From the NCBI GenBank assembly GCA_027625915.1, contig JANTQA010000026.1, forward strand, positions 4,774,001 through 4,838,000: DNA of 64,000 nucleotides. The letters run 5' to 3'. This DNA is from Anaeramoeba flamelloides (taxonomy: Eukaryota; Metamonada; Anaeramoebidae). The position numbers were made by a program, and so were the translations under genes. How positions within the stretch are numbered: the stretch's first letter is position 1; every line of letters begins with the position of its first letter. Of the stretch, positions 45,901 through 55,960 are shown piece by piece. The notes beneath the pieces are model-generated. The model made no database searches. It saw only the letters and a program-made list of their open reading frames with translations, and had not been told where the DNA came from.

Positions 45901-47433
45901 CCCAAGAACCATGTATAAACGAAATAATTTTTAATGTATATTGAATGATCAATAGGAGCTCATTTGCTCGTGTAAAAAGAATTCAAATATTTGTAAGACA
46001 TTTTCAAAGAGTAAAAACTTCACTTTTGAATAATTAATCATCAAACTATGGTAAAACTGTTTTAAAAAATATTTTTTTCCCTTTGAGATGTTTTAAAAAA
46101 GTGTGGGCTTTAAAGTTTTATAAAAGGAACTTCAAAGTACTTGAAACTCGTGAATTAGACATTTTGAAGTTTCAATTATCAAATTTTTAATCGGCACATT
46201 TTTACAACAGCCGTATTTAATATATTAATATTTTTTGGTTTTCACTGTATGAAAATGACTGTTAATCTTGTTCATATCAATAACCAAATAAATGCAATTG
46301 TCTTTTAAAGATCACTAATACACAAAACGCATCAGTTGTAGTGAAATTTATGAACAAAAAAGTTGTTGGTGCTGTTATAATTCTTCTTGCTAAATGAATC
46401 AATTTTCTTGAAATAAAAACAAAAGATTAAGAAAAGGGAATTTTTTATAAAAGCCGAAAACCTTGTCTAGTGCATGTAGAAAAAATATATTGATCCAGTT
46501 TGTTCATTAAAATAAAACAAAATGCACAAACCTTTTCCAAAAATAAAAGAAAAACAAACTCTGTTAAACCATGTAAGAAATCTGAAAAAACTTTTTCTTT
46601 GTTGTGAAAATTTTTGAATTGTAAAAGTTTGAAATTGAAAAGGTTTTTGTTTTTGATATTCCCATTCGCTTTGACACAACCAAAATAAAAAAAAAAAAAA
46701 AAATCAATGAAAAACAAAACAAAAAAGTGTTTGTCAAGCCAATTTTGGTTTGCAAAATAAGGAACTTTTTTTTTCAAAAAATGGATCCAAATAAGAAAGC
46801 AATTAACAAGATTTGCTCAAAGAAAAATGAAAAGAAAAGAAGAGAAAGAGAAAGGGAAAGGATCTTTACCATTTGGTAATTAAACAAAAGGAACAATTTT
46901 CCAACAAAGGAGATCAATTGCAGTTTATGACCCTTGACGATATCTTTAGGCGAACAAATTTTAAAATGAAGCTCCATTTGATTCACTAATTGAATAAAAC
47001 GCTCTGCTCTTTCTGAAAGACTTGTTTCGTCAAGTAATTTCAAAAATCCTTTTTCTCCAGTCAAATCGAAAAGTAAATAAATAAAAATTGTACAATCCTA
47101 TTATTCAATTAACCAGTTTTTTGATTTTTTGTTGTTTGGTTGTTTGGTTGTGGAAGAGAAAAAAGTTTGTAAAAAAAATAAGTTGTCTTAATTGGTGACA
47201 GAAAGGGTTCACCACAAAGGACTGAAACAATATACCTCAAAGTCCTTATCAAAATTTGAAATTGGTAGATTTATTTGTTTGTCTTTTAATGTTTTGTTGA
47301 CAAATCGTAAAAGAATTTGTTGAAGGTCTAAATTTTTAATTGATTCATAATTTGAGTTGATTAGGTCTGATATCATTGGTTGTTTAATGACCTCTTCAAG
47401 TAACATTTCAAGTTCTTGATTGATTGTGGTCAT
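36906..47433 (-). CDS. CH domain, coiled coil and RasGAP protein, 4 exons, lysine in place of the arginine finger
   Basis: Minus-strand exons 47433-47236, 47097-46870, 42276-41941 and 39395-36906 are all phase 0 with GT-AG borders, giving about 1083 residues. Exons 1-2 encode a fimbrin-type calponin-homology domain (LDLQQILLRFVNKTLKD, NFDKDFE|DCTIFIYLL, RAERFIQLVNQM...CSPKDIVKGHKLQLISFVGKLF). Exon 3 is coiled coil (ESLENDLENKENEIKQLKKE). Exon 4 is helical, has Lys/Glu-rich runs, then a RasGAP domain at exon residues about 340-600. ALGSLVFTKFICPAIISPE matches the FLRFINPAIVSP signature. The arginine-finger segment LFRGNSLAS of NF1 reads LFKPNHISS, so the finger is Lys. The tail is very basic. 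The layout resembles IQGAPs: an actin-binding head joined to a GAP-like domain that may bind Ras without stimulating it. The true start may be upstream: an acceptor-like TATAG precedes exon 1 at 47453. Confidence 0.82.
39529..39579. repeat. strong 18-bp inverted repeat
   Basis: TTATGATATTAGTGTGAT at 39529-39546 pairs with ATCACATTAATATCATAA at 39562-39579, 17 of 18 positions, with a 15-nt loop. It is intronic. Possibly the two ends of a tiny foldback element or a structured RNA. Confidence 0.85.
40025..40150 (+). repeat. dispersed repeat family H, copy 3
   Basis: GAAGTGAAAATTTCACTCTAG, ATGTCCTTTT, then GTAAAATCATAGATTTCAC, similar to 6290-6430 and 34738-34880. Lower identity. Confidence 0.45.
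40630..41010 (+). repeat. dispersed repeat family G, copy 2
   Basis: Aligns with 35465-35860 over its length, with the same word order: GGCAAATTTATTTTAAAA through AACTATATTTTATG. This copy is intronic; the other is intergenic. Confidence 0.8.
42940..43400 (+). repeat. dispersed repeat family C, copy 1
   Basis: Aligns with 57690-58170 in the same orientation: ATCAAAAACTATCCAA / ATTAAAAACTATTCAA, CAAAGAGAG...CACTCAATTT, GAATGG.TGTGA, TTTTTGAGATC.C.AAGATTTTTT, AAATATAAAG.GT and AAATTGATTG. No protein frame is evident. Confidence 0.75.
43497..43680 (+). mobile_element. LINE reverse-transcriptase fragment (copy 3)
   Basis: The plus strand reads ETLKIPISLLKTF...VLKYGDTM, then after a stop NIQYRPIINVGLSDYDPVFEK. 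The piece at 43605-43675 is an inverted relative of 45548-45475 in LINE copy 1 (AATTCGTAAT.TACAATACA, AATTATTAATKTCGGTTTAAG, GATTATKATCCTGTATT). The position fits the RT segment before the GLRQGDPLSP motif. It is short and broken. Confidence 0.5.
43699..43717. repeat. GC-rich perfect hairpin
   Basis: GAGGGGTTGCTAACCCCTC: 8-bp perfect arms around GCT, followed by TTGTTTG. It stands out strongly from the A/T background. It looks like a terminator-type stem-loop but sits in an intron. Confidence 0.8.
43762..44150 (-). repeat. foldback module field 3' of LINE copy 1
   Basis: Outer arms AGGTTTTCTTGGG at about 43763 and CCCCAAGAAAACT at about 44010. Repeated AACCTAGAACACTT, AATCAATAGATTTTC and AAAATAGAAAACC words lie between. 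A perfect palindrome of AATTTAAAAGAATTGAGTAAAA is centred near 44063. TCCACGGCACTCTACGACGC repeats lie near 44106-44140. Orientation is given relative to the LINE. Confidence 0.8.
44160..45480 (-). mobile_element. decayed LINE (non-LTR retrotransposon), copy 1
   Basis: Minus-strand pieces in order: IINFGLRDYYPVL (family GLRQGDPLSP), GITCPNV then QMFVYDIILLMKGS (the YADD catalytic box, with the second Asp lost), NFQLQKIYKIIRNFGMNQ, the thumb region KAVLPSQLLYGLEIFDLTK at 44845-45180, and the Cys/His end YCELCKK...DHFLWNCPAYENNR at 44168-44554. A foldback module splits it at 44520-44768. Several stops and shifts show it is dead. It lies in an intron of the CH-RasGAP gene, same strand. The 5' end is not found. 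Confidence 0.85.
44520..44768 (-). repeat. foldback module inserted inside the LINE ORF
   Basis: Runs from TTAGGTTTTCC at 44520 to AAAAAACCTAA at about 44758. It includes the palindrome AATTTAAAAGAATCGAG / TTAATTGTTTTGAATTCTGG and a tandem stretch GTGTCGTCAAGTGCTCTCAAG then TGCCGTAGAGTGCC. LINE coding sequence resumes on both sides. The same LINE/module junction occurs at 25583/25584. Confidence 0.8.
45585..45690 (+). repeat. dispersed repeat family F, copy 2
   Basis: See 7236-7335; shares GTTACTCAAATTGCTTAAAA and AGTGAATCAAACAGTTTGGG and the following ACTTTTTAAAACTT. Confidence 0.65.
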
Positions 47434-48359
47434 TACTAATGAATCAGCTTGTCTATAAAATGAAAAAAAATGAATATTTTTAAAAGAAAGATACTTGTGA
47501 AAATTTTGGGGCTTGTTATTAAAGATGGTTAAGCGTGTTTTTTCAGAAAAAAGTCTCTTCAAAGATTATAAGGTTCACAGAAAATTGTAAATTATTGGGC
47601 AAAAAATTTTCAAATAAAAATTTATCTAGCATTATATTTTTTATGGAAATAAACTTAAGGTTTACAATCCCTAAAACGAGAAAATTACCTTATATCTTGT
47701 AGAGTTGGCGGGTTGTTATTTTTGTTCTTAGTTGATCGATCTTCAGCTTTGTATTAATTTTATAGTGGTTTAAATACTGCAATTTTTGAATTTTTATTTT
47801 TTTTTTTCTGGAATTGAAAAATGTAGTACTAATAGATTAGTAGGAATTCAATAAAAAAATGTGGTTTGTGAGTTTTTGATTGAAATTTTCATTTCCCTTT
47901 TACTCAATTTCCTTAAAAAATAAATTTTTTAAAATTACCAAATAATATCTAAGTTTAAATTTTTAATTAATAACCCAAAAATGAACTTTTTTTATTAAAC
48001 ATCTTCCCAGCTATTAGTCTTACACTCTTAAATTTGTATTTCCAAGGAAAAAAAAAGAAATTTGAAAAAATCACCTTTTTAATTGCTATTAAAATTCATA
48101 TTAGATTGAAAGATCATATCAACAAAGAAATGAAAAAAACAAGTAACGTATATAATACAAGATAATCTTTTTTCAAATTTCAGGGATTATTTAGCTTAAG
48201 AAATCAGAATTAAAAAAAGTAATAATCAAGATTTTTATAACTAAAATATAACATTCATTTTGAATAATCTTCAAAAAACAGCTCTAACTTTAAAATTTCA
48301 CATTGCATAAATATTTACCCTTCCCTTTTATTCAAAATATTTCAAAAAAAACAATTAAA

Positions 48360-48694
48360 AATTTACTAATTTTTCACCTTTATAATAACTCCACTAAGAA
48401 TAAACACTTTTGGTTAATAAGAAATCTTTATTCAGAAAATAATTTTTAAATATATTTCACAATTTACGTTGAAACAAAAAATTTTCCAGGATATATTAAG
48501 ATTTGATTCAAATTTAACAGTTTAAAAATTTGTAATTTTTTTTTTTTTTCAGTTAAGAAGTCATTATATTATGTTAAAAAAGCATTTTAAATCAGTTGAA
48601 TCTCTTTAAAATATGGAATCAATTATTTGGAATATTAAAGAATTATTTTTTCTTTTAAATAATATATAACAAGAATTTTTTTTTTGATTTTCCG
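48360..48694 (+). repeat. dispersed repeat family E, copy 2 (empty-site copy)
   Basis: Aligns with 12400-12723. It ends TTTGATTTTCCG followed directly by TTAGGTTTTC, without the 458-bp TIR element present at the matching place in copy 1. Confidence 0.7.
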
Positions 48695-48816
48695 TTAGGT
48701 TTTCTTGACTTGAAAAGGATTGAATAAAATCTCAAAAATTTTCTTTTCATTTCAAAAAGTAAAAAAAAACCTAGGCACATGTTACAAATAAAATAGAAAA
48801 TTTAAAGAAAACTTAG
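48695..48816 (+). repeat. foldback module
   Basis: TTAGGTTTTCTTGACTTG, then TTTTCATTTCAAAAAGTAAA, AAAAACCTAGGCAC and AAGAAAACTTAGG: the same arms as other module fields, shortened. Confidence 0.7.
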
Positions 48817-48900
48817 GCACTCTACGGCACTCTACGGCACTCTGTGGTACTCTGTGGTACTCTGTGGCACTATACGACACTCTACGGCACTTGACGGACA
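48817..48900 (+). repeat. 10-bp tandem array, unit TCTACGGCAC
   Basis: About eight to nine units with exact 10-bp period and variants TCTGTGGTAC, TCTGTGGCAC, TATACGACAC and TTGACGGACA. About half G+C in a background that looks near one quarter. Shorter versions occur at 13366-13395 and 44106-44150 and, on the other strand, at 44590-44636 and 25385-25410. Confidence 0.9.
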
Positions 48901-49854
48901 CAAAATATTTATCCTTATGATTTTTTGTCTTATTTTATTTTTTTTAGATTAGTAGAGTGTTTCCAAAACTATTTTTTAAAAGCTATCCAAAAAAATATCC
49001 TAAAGTCAAATTATCGCAAAATTCATTGTGGAATACTTTTTAAAATTATTACCCCAAAATAGATCGATATTTATCAACTAGAGACTTTAAAAATCGAAAT
49101 ACTATTAACAATAATAAATACAATAACCTCAAGAGTTTTAAGAACTAGAATTCTGATTATATTGTGAATAAAATCTATTAAAAAAGGAGTTAATATTAAT
49201 TGAAAAAAATAGTTTTTTCTAAGTAAAAATTTACATTTTTATGCCTTCATAATTATGTTGTGTTACCCAAATTGTTCATTTTTCCCCATAAATGATAATA
49301 TTTGTAACAAATAAATTGTTATTTTTTGTTTTCTTGTTTTGATTCTTTTTACATTTTTTTCTTTTAATCTAATTCTAAACAAAGATTTTAGTGATATTTA
49401 TTGACACATACATGAATTTTGTGTTTTTCTCTCATAAAAAAATTTTTTTATAACATCTATATAACCTTTTTATAAAAAAAGTTCCCTTTTATATGATGAT
49501 TTTTTCAATATTTTTTTAAAAAAATATTCTTAGAACAGGCTTATAACATGTTAAAATTTTTATAACACATTTTATAACAAACATTTATGTTATAAAAAAT
49601 TTTATTATAAAATTTTATAACATTTTAAACGTTGATAACACCTTTACAAAACGTTTATAACATGCTATAAAAAACTTTTTTTATTAGGATAGTAAGGAAT
49701 TTTTTTTATGAAGGAAAAATTTATTAATATTGGTATAATCAAGAAAGGTTGGGTAGGAAGTGTCATTGTACAGTTTTTCCTTTCTTATTCATCTTGTAAT
49801 ATCTTAGAAATAAACTAGGTAACAATAATTAATCAGTTAATTATTTTGTAAAAG

Positions 49855-49886
<32 letters not shown>

Positions 49887-50220
49887 GGTGGTGGTGGGGG
49901 TATATATTTATGAAGAAAATAAATAACGGCAAAAAAATTTATCATTTTTTTATCAAATTTAAACCATTTTGAAAAAAAAGTAAAGAATTAGCTATATATT
50001 CTTTTCAACTATTAACGCACCTACTTTCACTTGAAATTAATCCTCCAAAAAAATTCTTAACTTAAACACAAAATTGGCATTATAGTTCAAAAATATACAT
50101 ATAAAGGATTTCAAAAACAATTTACTCTAATACAAATTCTATTTATCCTTTAATTTTACTGAAATTTTCTGCTTTAAAAATCCAACATTATATATAAATA
50201 TATATCTAAACTACATTTCA

Positions 50221-50460
50221 CTCAAAGATGCCGAGCCAAAAATGAAAAATTCACTTTATTTTTATGAACCAACCAAACTTAGATTCTTTAGAAATAAGAG
50301 AAATAATAAGCTTTGGATTAGAGTTGATATTCATATTAAAAATACATGAAAAACAATATTTCATAAATTTCAAGAAAAAAAAAATGTTAAAAAAAAATTT
50401 GTCTCCTTTTCAATGGAACCTCGAGTTTAAATTTTCTCAATTTCTCTGGAAAATTTAAAA
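50221..50460 (+). other. coding-like fragment (element debris)
   Basis: The frame LKDAEPKMKNSLYFYEPTK then LRFFRNKRNNKLWIRVD ends at a stop near 50350. FRNKRNNKL is shared with 35385-35430. Probably a decayed dispersed coding element. Confidence 0.4.
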
Positions 50461-51612
50461 ATTGTTGACAATAATATTTTTTGATTGAAAATGTATTCAT
50501 TAAAAAAGAAAATAAAAAGTCCCGCTTGTATTTATATTAATTTGGAATTTCTATGGATTTTTTTTTTTCAAATTGAATTTTTTAAAAAACAAATTTAAAA
50601 AACAAAAACAATATTTTACAAAATGAGAAAAAATGATTTAGATTCATAAAATGAAAATTTATTGGAAGAAGAATAATTAATTAAACTCATATTATTGTTC
50701 TATTTCTAAAATACTTTTAGACATTTTGACTGAAAATAATAATAATATATATATATATATATATATTGCGTTTTTAGGTTGAGTTTTGAGTGTTCAAAAT
50801 TTTACTTTCATAGATTGAAATTTGTAAAATGAAAATAATTAGAAATATTTCAGAGATATCACAGGTTTCTATTTATTTTTTTAAAAGACAAATTGTCTAA
50901 TATTATGTTTTTACTCAACCCTCTTTTTGATTTTTTATATACGAGGTAAACAATTGTCCCAAAATATCTCATTTTTTCCTTTAAAGATCTCACAAAATAA
51001 AAATTTTAACAAGTTACAAACATAGGAAACCTTGCTAAATCACACTGAACATTTAATTTAAATTGCAGATGGTATTATTAAAAAAATATTTTTTACCATA
51101 ATTTCTTCAGTGTGAGTATCAGAAATTTAAAGGAAATAGCATTTGATTTTGTTATTGTTTAATCATTTATTCAAAAATTTTATCATTTAAGGTTGTAAGT
51201 TCAATAACTCTATATCAGTGTATACAATAAAAAAGAAAGGAATAAATAAATAGAGATCATAAATTATAATTCTATTTCAATGAAAACTCTATTATTCTAT
51301 AAGAAAAATTGAAAAAGGAAACTTTTTTCCATTTTATTATTCAAATACAACTAGTTATTCATAAAGATTTGTAAGAATAAATAATAAATTCGAGTTTTGA
51401 AATAATCCATTATATCCTTTTAAGATTTCTCTGAACTTTTCTTTCCAAATTGACCAGTTAAAAACAGCATTGTCTCAAAAAATAAAAAGAAATTAAAATA
51501 AATAGATAATCAAAAAAAAAACAAAACAATCAAAATTTTTTTTTTTTGTACAATTTTATTTACAATTTTATATACAATATTTTACAGATCCAAAGAATTC
51601 AATTTCAACTAT

Positions 51613-52209
51613 TCACATTAGATGGCATCTAAATTTACGTTTTTTCTTTCTTTTTAAAGAAATATTTGTATTCTTGTTTTTTTGTTGTCTTTTTTTTCTT
51701 ATTAGCCTAACCATCTCAAAAAACGCTTTTTCAACGTTATGATTTGTTTTAGCAGATGTTTCTAAACTTTTGCAACTCATTGATTTTGCTAAATCTTCAC
51801 GTTCTGTTACAGAGATTTTTCTTTCTTTTTCGAGATCTGATTTGTTTCCGACTAACAGGATTGGTTCATTGTCAGAATCCTTAACCCTTAAGATTTCCTG
51901 TCGGAACATTTCAACTTGATCAAATGAATTTTGATTATTAATTGCATATACAATTAAAAACCCATCACCAGATCGAATATAAGTAGGCCTCAGTGCTGAG
52001 TATTCATCTTGTCCTGCAGTGTCAAGAATCTCAATATAGGCGACCTCTTCATCAATTACATTTTGAGATGTATAAGAATCTTCAATTGTTGGATCATATA
52101 TTTCAACAAAATGATTGAAACACATTTGAACTGTAAGTGCTGATTTTCCTGTTGCACCCGAGCCCAAAACAACAATATGATATTTTAAATTTGGTTTTTG
52201 GTATGACAT
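51613..52209 (-). CDS. Ras-family small GTPase with CaaX tail
   Basis: 198 residues, single exon. G1 is GSGATGKS (residues 16-23), with Ala and Thr at the Ras positions 13 and 14, where Gly and Val are usual. Switch I is YDPTIEDSY, identical to the Ras/Rap effector loop. Switch II is DTAGQDEYSALRPTYIRSGDGF with the catalytic Gln kept. NKSD and ETSAK give guanine specificity. The tail is strongly basic (LKRKKKRKFR) and ends CHLM, a CaaX box whose Met favours farnesylation, so the protein should sit on the inner face of the plasma membrane. The start gives the usual short N-terminus. It is a Ras/Rap-type switch and could in principle be a partner of the CH-RasGAP encoded about 4 kb away, but nothing links the two. 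Confidence 0.96.
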   Translation of the reverse strand: MSYQKPNLKYHIVVLGSGATGKSALTVQMCFNHFVEIYDPTIEDSYTSQNVIDEEVAYIEILDTAGQDEYSALRPTYIRSGDGFLIVYAINNQNSFDQVEMFRQEILRVKDSDNEPILLVGNKSDLEKERKISVTEREDLAKSMSCKSLETSAKTNHNVEKAFFEMVRLIRKKRQQKNKNTNISLKRKKKRKFRCHLM

Positions 52210-54537
52210 TTAAATATTAATTTATTTTTCAAGGTTTTTTTGATAAAATTAATTTTAATTATTTTATGATGGAATAAAAAAAAAATGAATTTTTCTTGTT
52301 ATTTTTTTCTTTAAATTCGATTAAATCGGTTTGATATTTTGAGACTAAAAAAGGGTGTTACTGACATTTGATCGACAACTTGAACATAGTAATAAAATTA
52401 GAGATAAAAATTATCTTTTTTTTCGTCGATTTCTTTAAAGAAAAAAGTTCTTACTTAATAGTTATATCAGTGTGACACAAACTTCTTAAATCGGGCGAAA
52501 AAGGCAGTTTGAAGTTACATTTATCAAACTTTTATTATTTCATTTGAAAACAGATTGAGAGTAATTTTTAAAATGAACAAAAAGTTGATGGATTTTAACT
52601 CAAACTAAAGAATGAAATAATCAATAAAATGAAAGAATTATGAATTTATACAATACTGTTAATTGTAGAATAAAAAGATCAAAATTTTCTTACAGCTTTC
52701 CATAAAAATCACATTCTACTAATTAAAATTAGTTTCCAAAAGTCCCCAATTCTCAAAAGGAAAATTATGAATTTAAATTTGTTTTAAGAATTAAAATTGA
52801 AATTTTACTAATTTTTCAAATCTTTTTCTGGAAAGATGAATGAAAATTTTGTTACAATTTATTTTACAACAAACAGTAAACTCTATTTCAACAATATTGG
52901 AAAGTGATAAAAAAAAATTTTACTAGTTTGCAAAAAAGACTAATTTTGAAAATTATCGTTAATTGAAAAAGAACTTTTGGTGAAACACAATTTGAGCAGA
53001 ATTCTTATTAAAACTCTTTCACTCTCTGGTTTAAGATACATTTTTCAAAAATTGATAAAGCTAAAAATTTTCACAAACTATTTTTTAAGACTTTTATTCA
53101 AAAAACTTGAAAATTGACTGAATATAAAGTTTGGATCAAGAATTCGGTTTAGTTAACACAATCTTTGAGAATAGTTTTGAAAAAATCTATCCAAAATTGT
53201 GATTGGCAAAGATCCTCAATCCAAAATGATTGTTTTTACATGGTAAACGTGAAAAATTTGAATTACTAAAACACAACTTTTCAACAATGAAAAATCCACA
53301 TCTTTTTTTTAGTAAAAGGGAAATTGATGGAAGAATTCAAAACTTTTACTAACGGTGTACATTTATAGTACCAAACGGATCTTGGATTGAATTTTGAAAA
53401 AGGAGAGGAAAATCATTTACTTAGAAGAAAGAAATGGAAAAATTATTAAAAGTTATCTTTGTACAAACGAATTAAAACTTTAGATAATAGTGTCCATTTA
53501 TATAATTAATTTGATCTTGGATAAACAAGAAAAAAAATATTGTTATATTTTGAAATTATTTGGGCAGTCTTATTTTAGTGTTTTTATTTTTTCAAAGGAT
53601 TTCAGATAAATTTTCAAAAGTTCTTCAACATACAAAAATGGAAATCTTGTAAGTTTCTTTTATTAAAAGGGTCACAAAAGAATTGATCAAAAATGTTTTC
53701 CCGAAAAACAAATTGGAATTTTGATTTGGTTTAGTTTTTTTAATTCAGGAAAAAATTGTTTTGTCGATTAAATAAAAATAAAATGTCGTTCGGTTAGGTA
53801 CATTGGTATTCGTGTTCTAAATGGGAATAAATTTTCACTTCCTTCCCAATTTCCAGATTTTTCTTTGGGAATAGAGTTCTCTCAGAATAAGTTTGTAATT
53901 TGAGGTTTCTAGCTTTATTTAAAAATGAAAAATTTAACAAAATGAACTGAAAATTTTTTCACTTTTCTAATTCAAAAACCAGTAAATATTTTTATCAAAA
54001 TTTTAAATCCATGTTGTTAAATTGATATAAGGTTTACGTCCTGAAAATGGGGTTAGGGATTATTTGGTTCACTTGTAATTATCATTCAATCTATATATGA
54101 TAAAACCAACCAGTTGATTCAAATGTAGAATAAAAATTTTTTTATAACAAATTTTGAAAATCAACACTATTCAAAAAATTGTGACTCATATTGAATAATA
54201 AATTGAAGAAATAAATATATCCTTTAGTATTCAAGAAAAACAAATAATTAAATCTTATTTGTAATTCAACTTTTAAACCATTTTAAATATTTAAAAACCT
54301 GATATTATATAAATTAAAAAAAAATAAAACCAATACTTAAAACAATTTGAGTAACAATTTATGAAATGAGCATTTGGGATTTTTATTACTCAACTTTCAC
54401 TTAAAAAAAGTTTAACAACAACACTTTTTGCAAATAATTAAATTCATTTTAAAAAAATACATTACAGAGTCTCAATTTTCTTAGTGATTATTTGTCTTTA
54501 CGAAGATATTTTTTTTTTTCCTAAAGATCTTTTGCAA

Positions 54538-54568
<31 letters not shown>

Positions 54569-55004
54569 TTCTATAGCCTCAAAAAAAAAAAGTACATGTC
54601 AAAAAAAATCAATTAAACACAAGAAAAAGAAAAAAATCAAAATTGAAGAAATTTTAAAAAATGATTTTGATCTAAAAATTAAAAATTTATTTTATAATGA
54701 ATATGAGATAAAACCCAACAAAACATCTTTTAATAACATTATAAAATGAGTCAACATTTTTTAAAAATAGTTTAGTTTTATATTTTTTAGGTAATTGAAT
54801 TTTCTTATTTGTTATAAAAAATCAATATTATTATTATTTTCACTTGGTTTATTATTATCAATTATTAAAATTTTTTGGTTAATGACTTTTTGTATTTCAT
54901 TTTTATTTAAATTGAAATCAATGTTTCCTACTTTTATATCGATAAAGTACAAATAAATTTTGCAATTTTTTAGCTAGTTTCATTCTTGAAATCTTTTTGA
55001 ATTA

Positions 55005-55565
55005 CGTAATATGTTTCGTTGGATCAAAATTTTTTTTCAACCTATTGATATTATAGGTTAAAGTTGAGTTGTTACAAATAGAAGAACTTAAATAGAATTA
55101 GTTGGTAGTATCTAACCTTTGATCGAATAATATTCCTAATAGAATTTAAACAAATTTCCTAATGTTTTTTTTTTGTTTTGCTCTCTCCAAATTTTTAACA
55201 CACCATTGATTGATTTGTATTGATAATTATTTATTTTTTTTTTTTTGAGAGTATTGTAATTTATAAAAAAGTATTACAGTCAGTTCCACTTTTAAGGCAC
55301 AAAGTTTCAACGAAATTTAAGGAACAAAAAAATCTATTATTAAGGCACATGATTTGGAATTTTTTTTTTTACTAATAATTTTACTAGAATTTGAATTTTG
55401 TGACTTAAATTGAGATTTTTATTTTGCCTTAAATTTCGTTGAAAGTTTGTGCCTTAAAAGTGGAACTGACTGTAACATTTCAATTAGCATGGTTCTAATT
55501 TGGTGTTTTTTCTTGAATTGTTTATATAAGTATGTTTTTTTAACAAAACGTGTTTTGGCGAATTA
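55005..55565 (+). repeat. dispersed repeat family B, copy 3, split by a MITE
   Basis: Follows 14640-15165 closely (GAATTACGTAA, GTTAAAGTTGAGTT, TTGATCGAATAATATTCC, TAATAGAATTTAAACAAATTT, GTATTGTAATTTATAA), then resumes after the insertion with TGGTTCTAATTTGGTGTTTT. Confidence 0.75.
55277..55472. mobile_element. MITE, 196 bp, TA-flanked, CAGTCAGTTCCAC ends (copy 1)
   Basis: CAGTCAGTTCCACTTTTAAG at the left and its complement at the right, with TIRs of about 47 bp and only one or two mismatches. TA on both sides (55275-55276 and 55473-55474). Inserted into family B repeat DNA, so it is younger than that copy. TA duplication and CAGT ends fit Tc1/mariner-type non-autonomous elements. No coding capacity. 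Confidence 0.92.
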
Positions 55566-55867
55566 AAAATTTTGAATTGTGCACTCAGTAAAATAAATAA
55601 TGAAAAAAAAAATGAAAATAGACAATAAGTAAGTTTAGTAAAAAAAATGATAAATTCTTGTTACATAGAGTACAACTCCTAACGATCGTATCATATTTTT
55701 TTTTTTTTTTCAATAATTCATAAGAATTGACTAGAACTAGATATTTTACTCCAATCTTTTTGATTAAAAAAAAACTAAAAAAAGCTGAATACAGATTAAT
55801 AATCACAGACTGTCGAATTATTTTTTATTAAGGATAATCTTCTATTGTGTTCTTCAACATCAAGTGA

Positions 55868-55870
<3 letters not shown>

Positions 55871-55927
<57 letters not shown>

Positions 55928-55960
55928 TATATATATATAAATATAAATAAATATATACAT
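55871..55960. repeat. (AT)n microsatellite
   Basis: About 50 bp of perfect AT repeats followed by interrupted ATAAATAT units. Confidence 0.95.

Larger units (their letters stand above)
42277..46869 (-). other. intron 2 of the CH-RasGAP gene (4.6 kb), host of nested mobile DNA
   Basis: Donor ATG|GTAAAG at 46869 and acceptor AATTAG at 42278-42277. Inside are the family C repeat, a LINE fragment (43497-43680), a GC-rich hairpin (43699-43717), foldback modules (43762-44150), a LINE copy on the gene's strand (44160-45480) split by another module (44520-44768), and the family F repeat (45585-45690). Confidence 0.8.
47434..51612. other. intergenic region upstream of the CH-RasGAP gene
   Basis: May include 5' exons of the CH-RasGAP gene, none of which I can define. 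Holds family E copy 2, a foldback field with a 10-bp tandem array, a poly-T tract (about 49859-49886), a coding-like fragment (50221-50460) and an (AT)n run (about 50741-50764). Confidence 0.5.
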
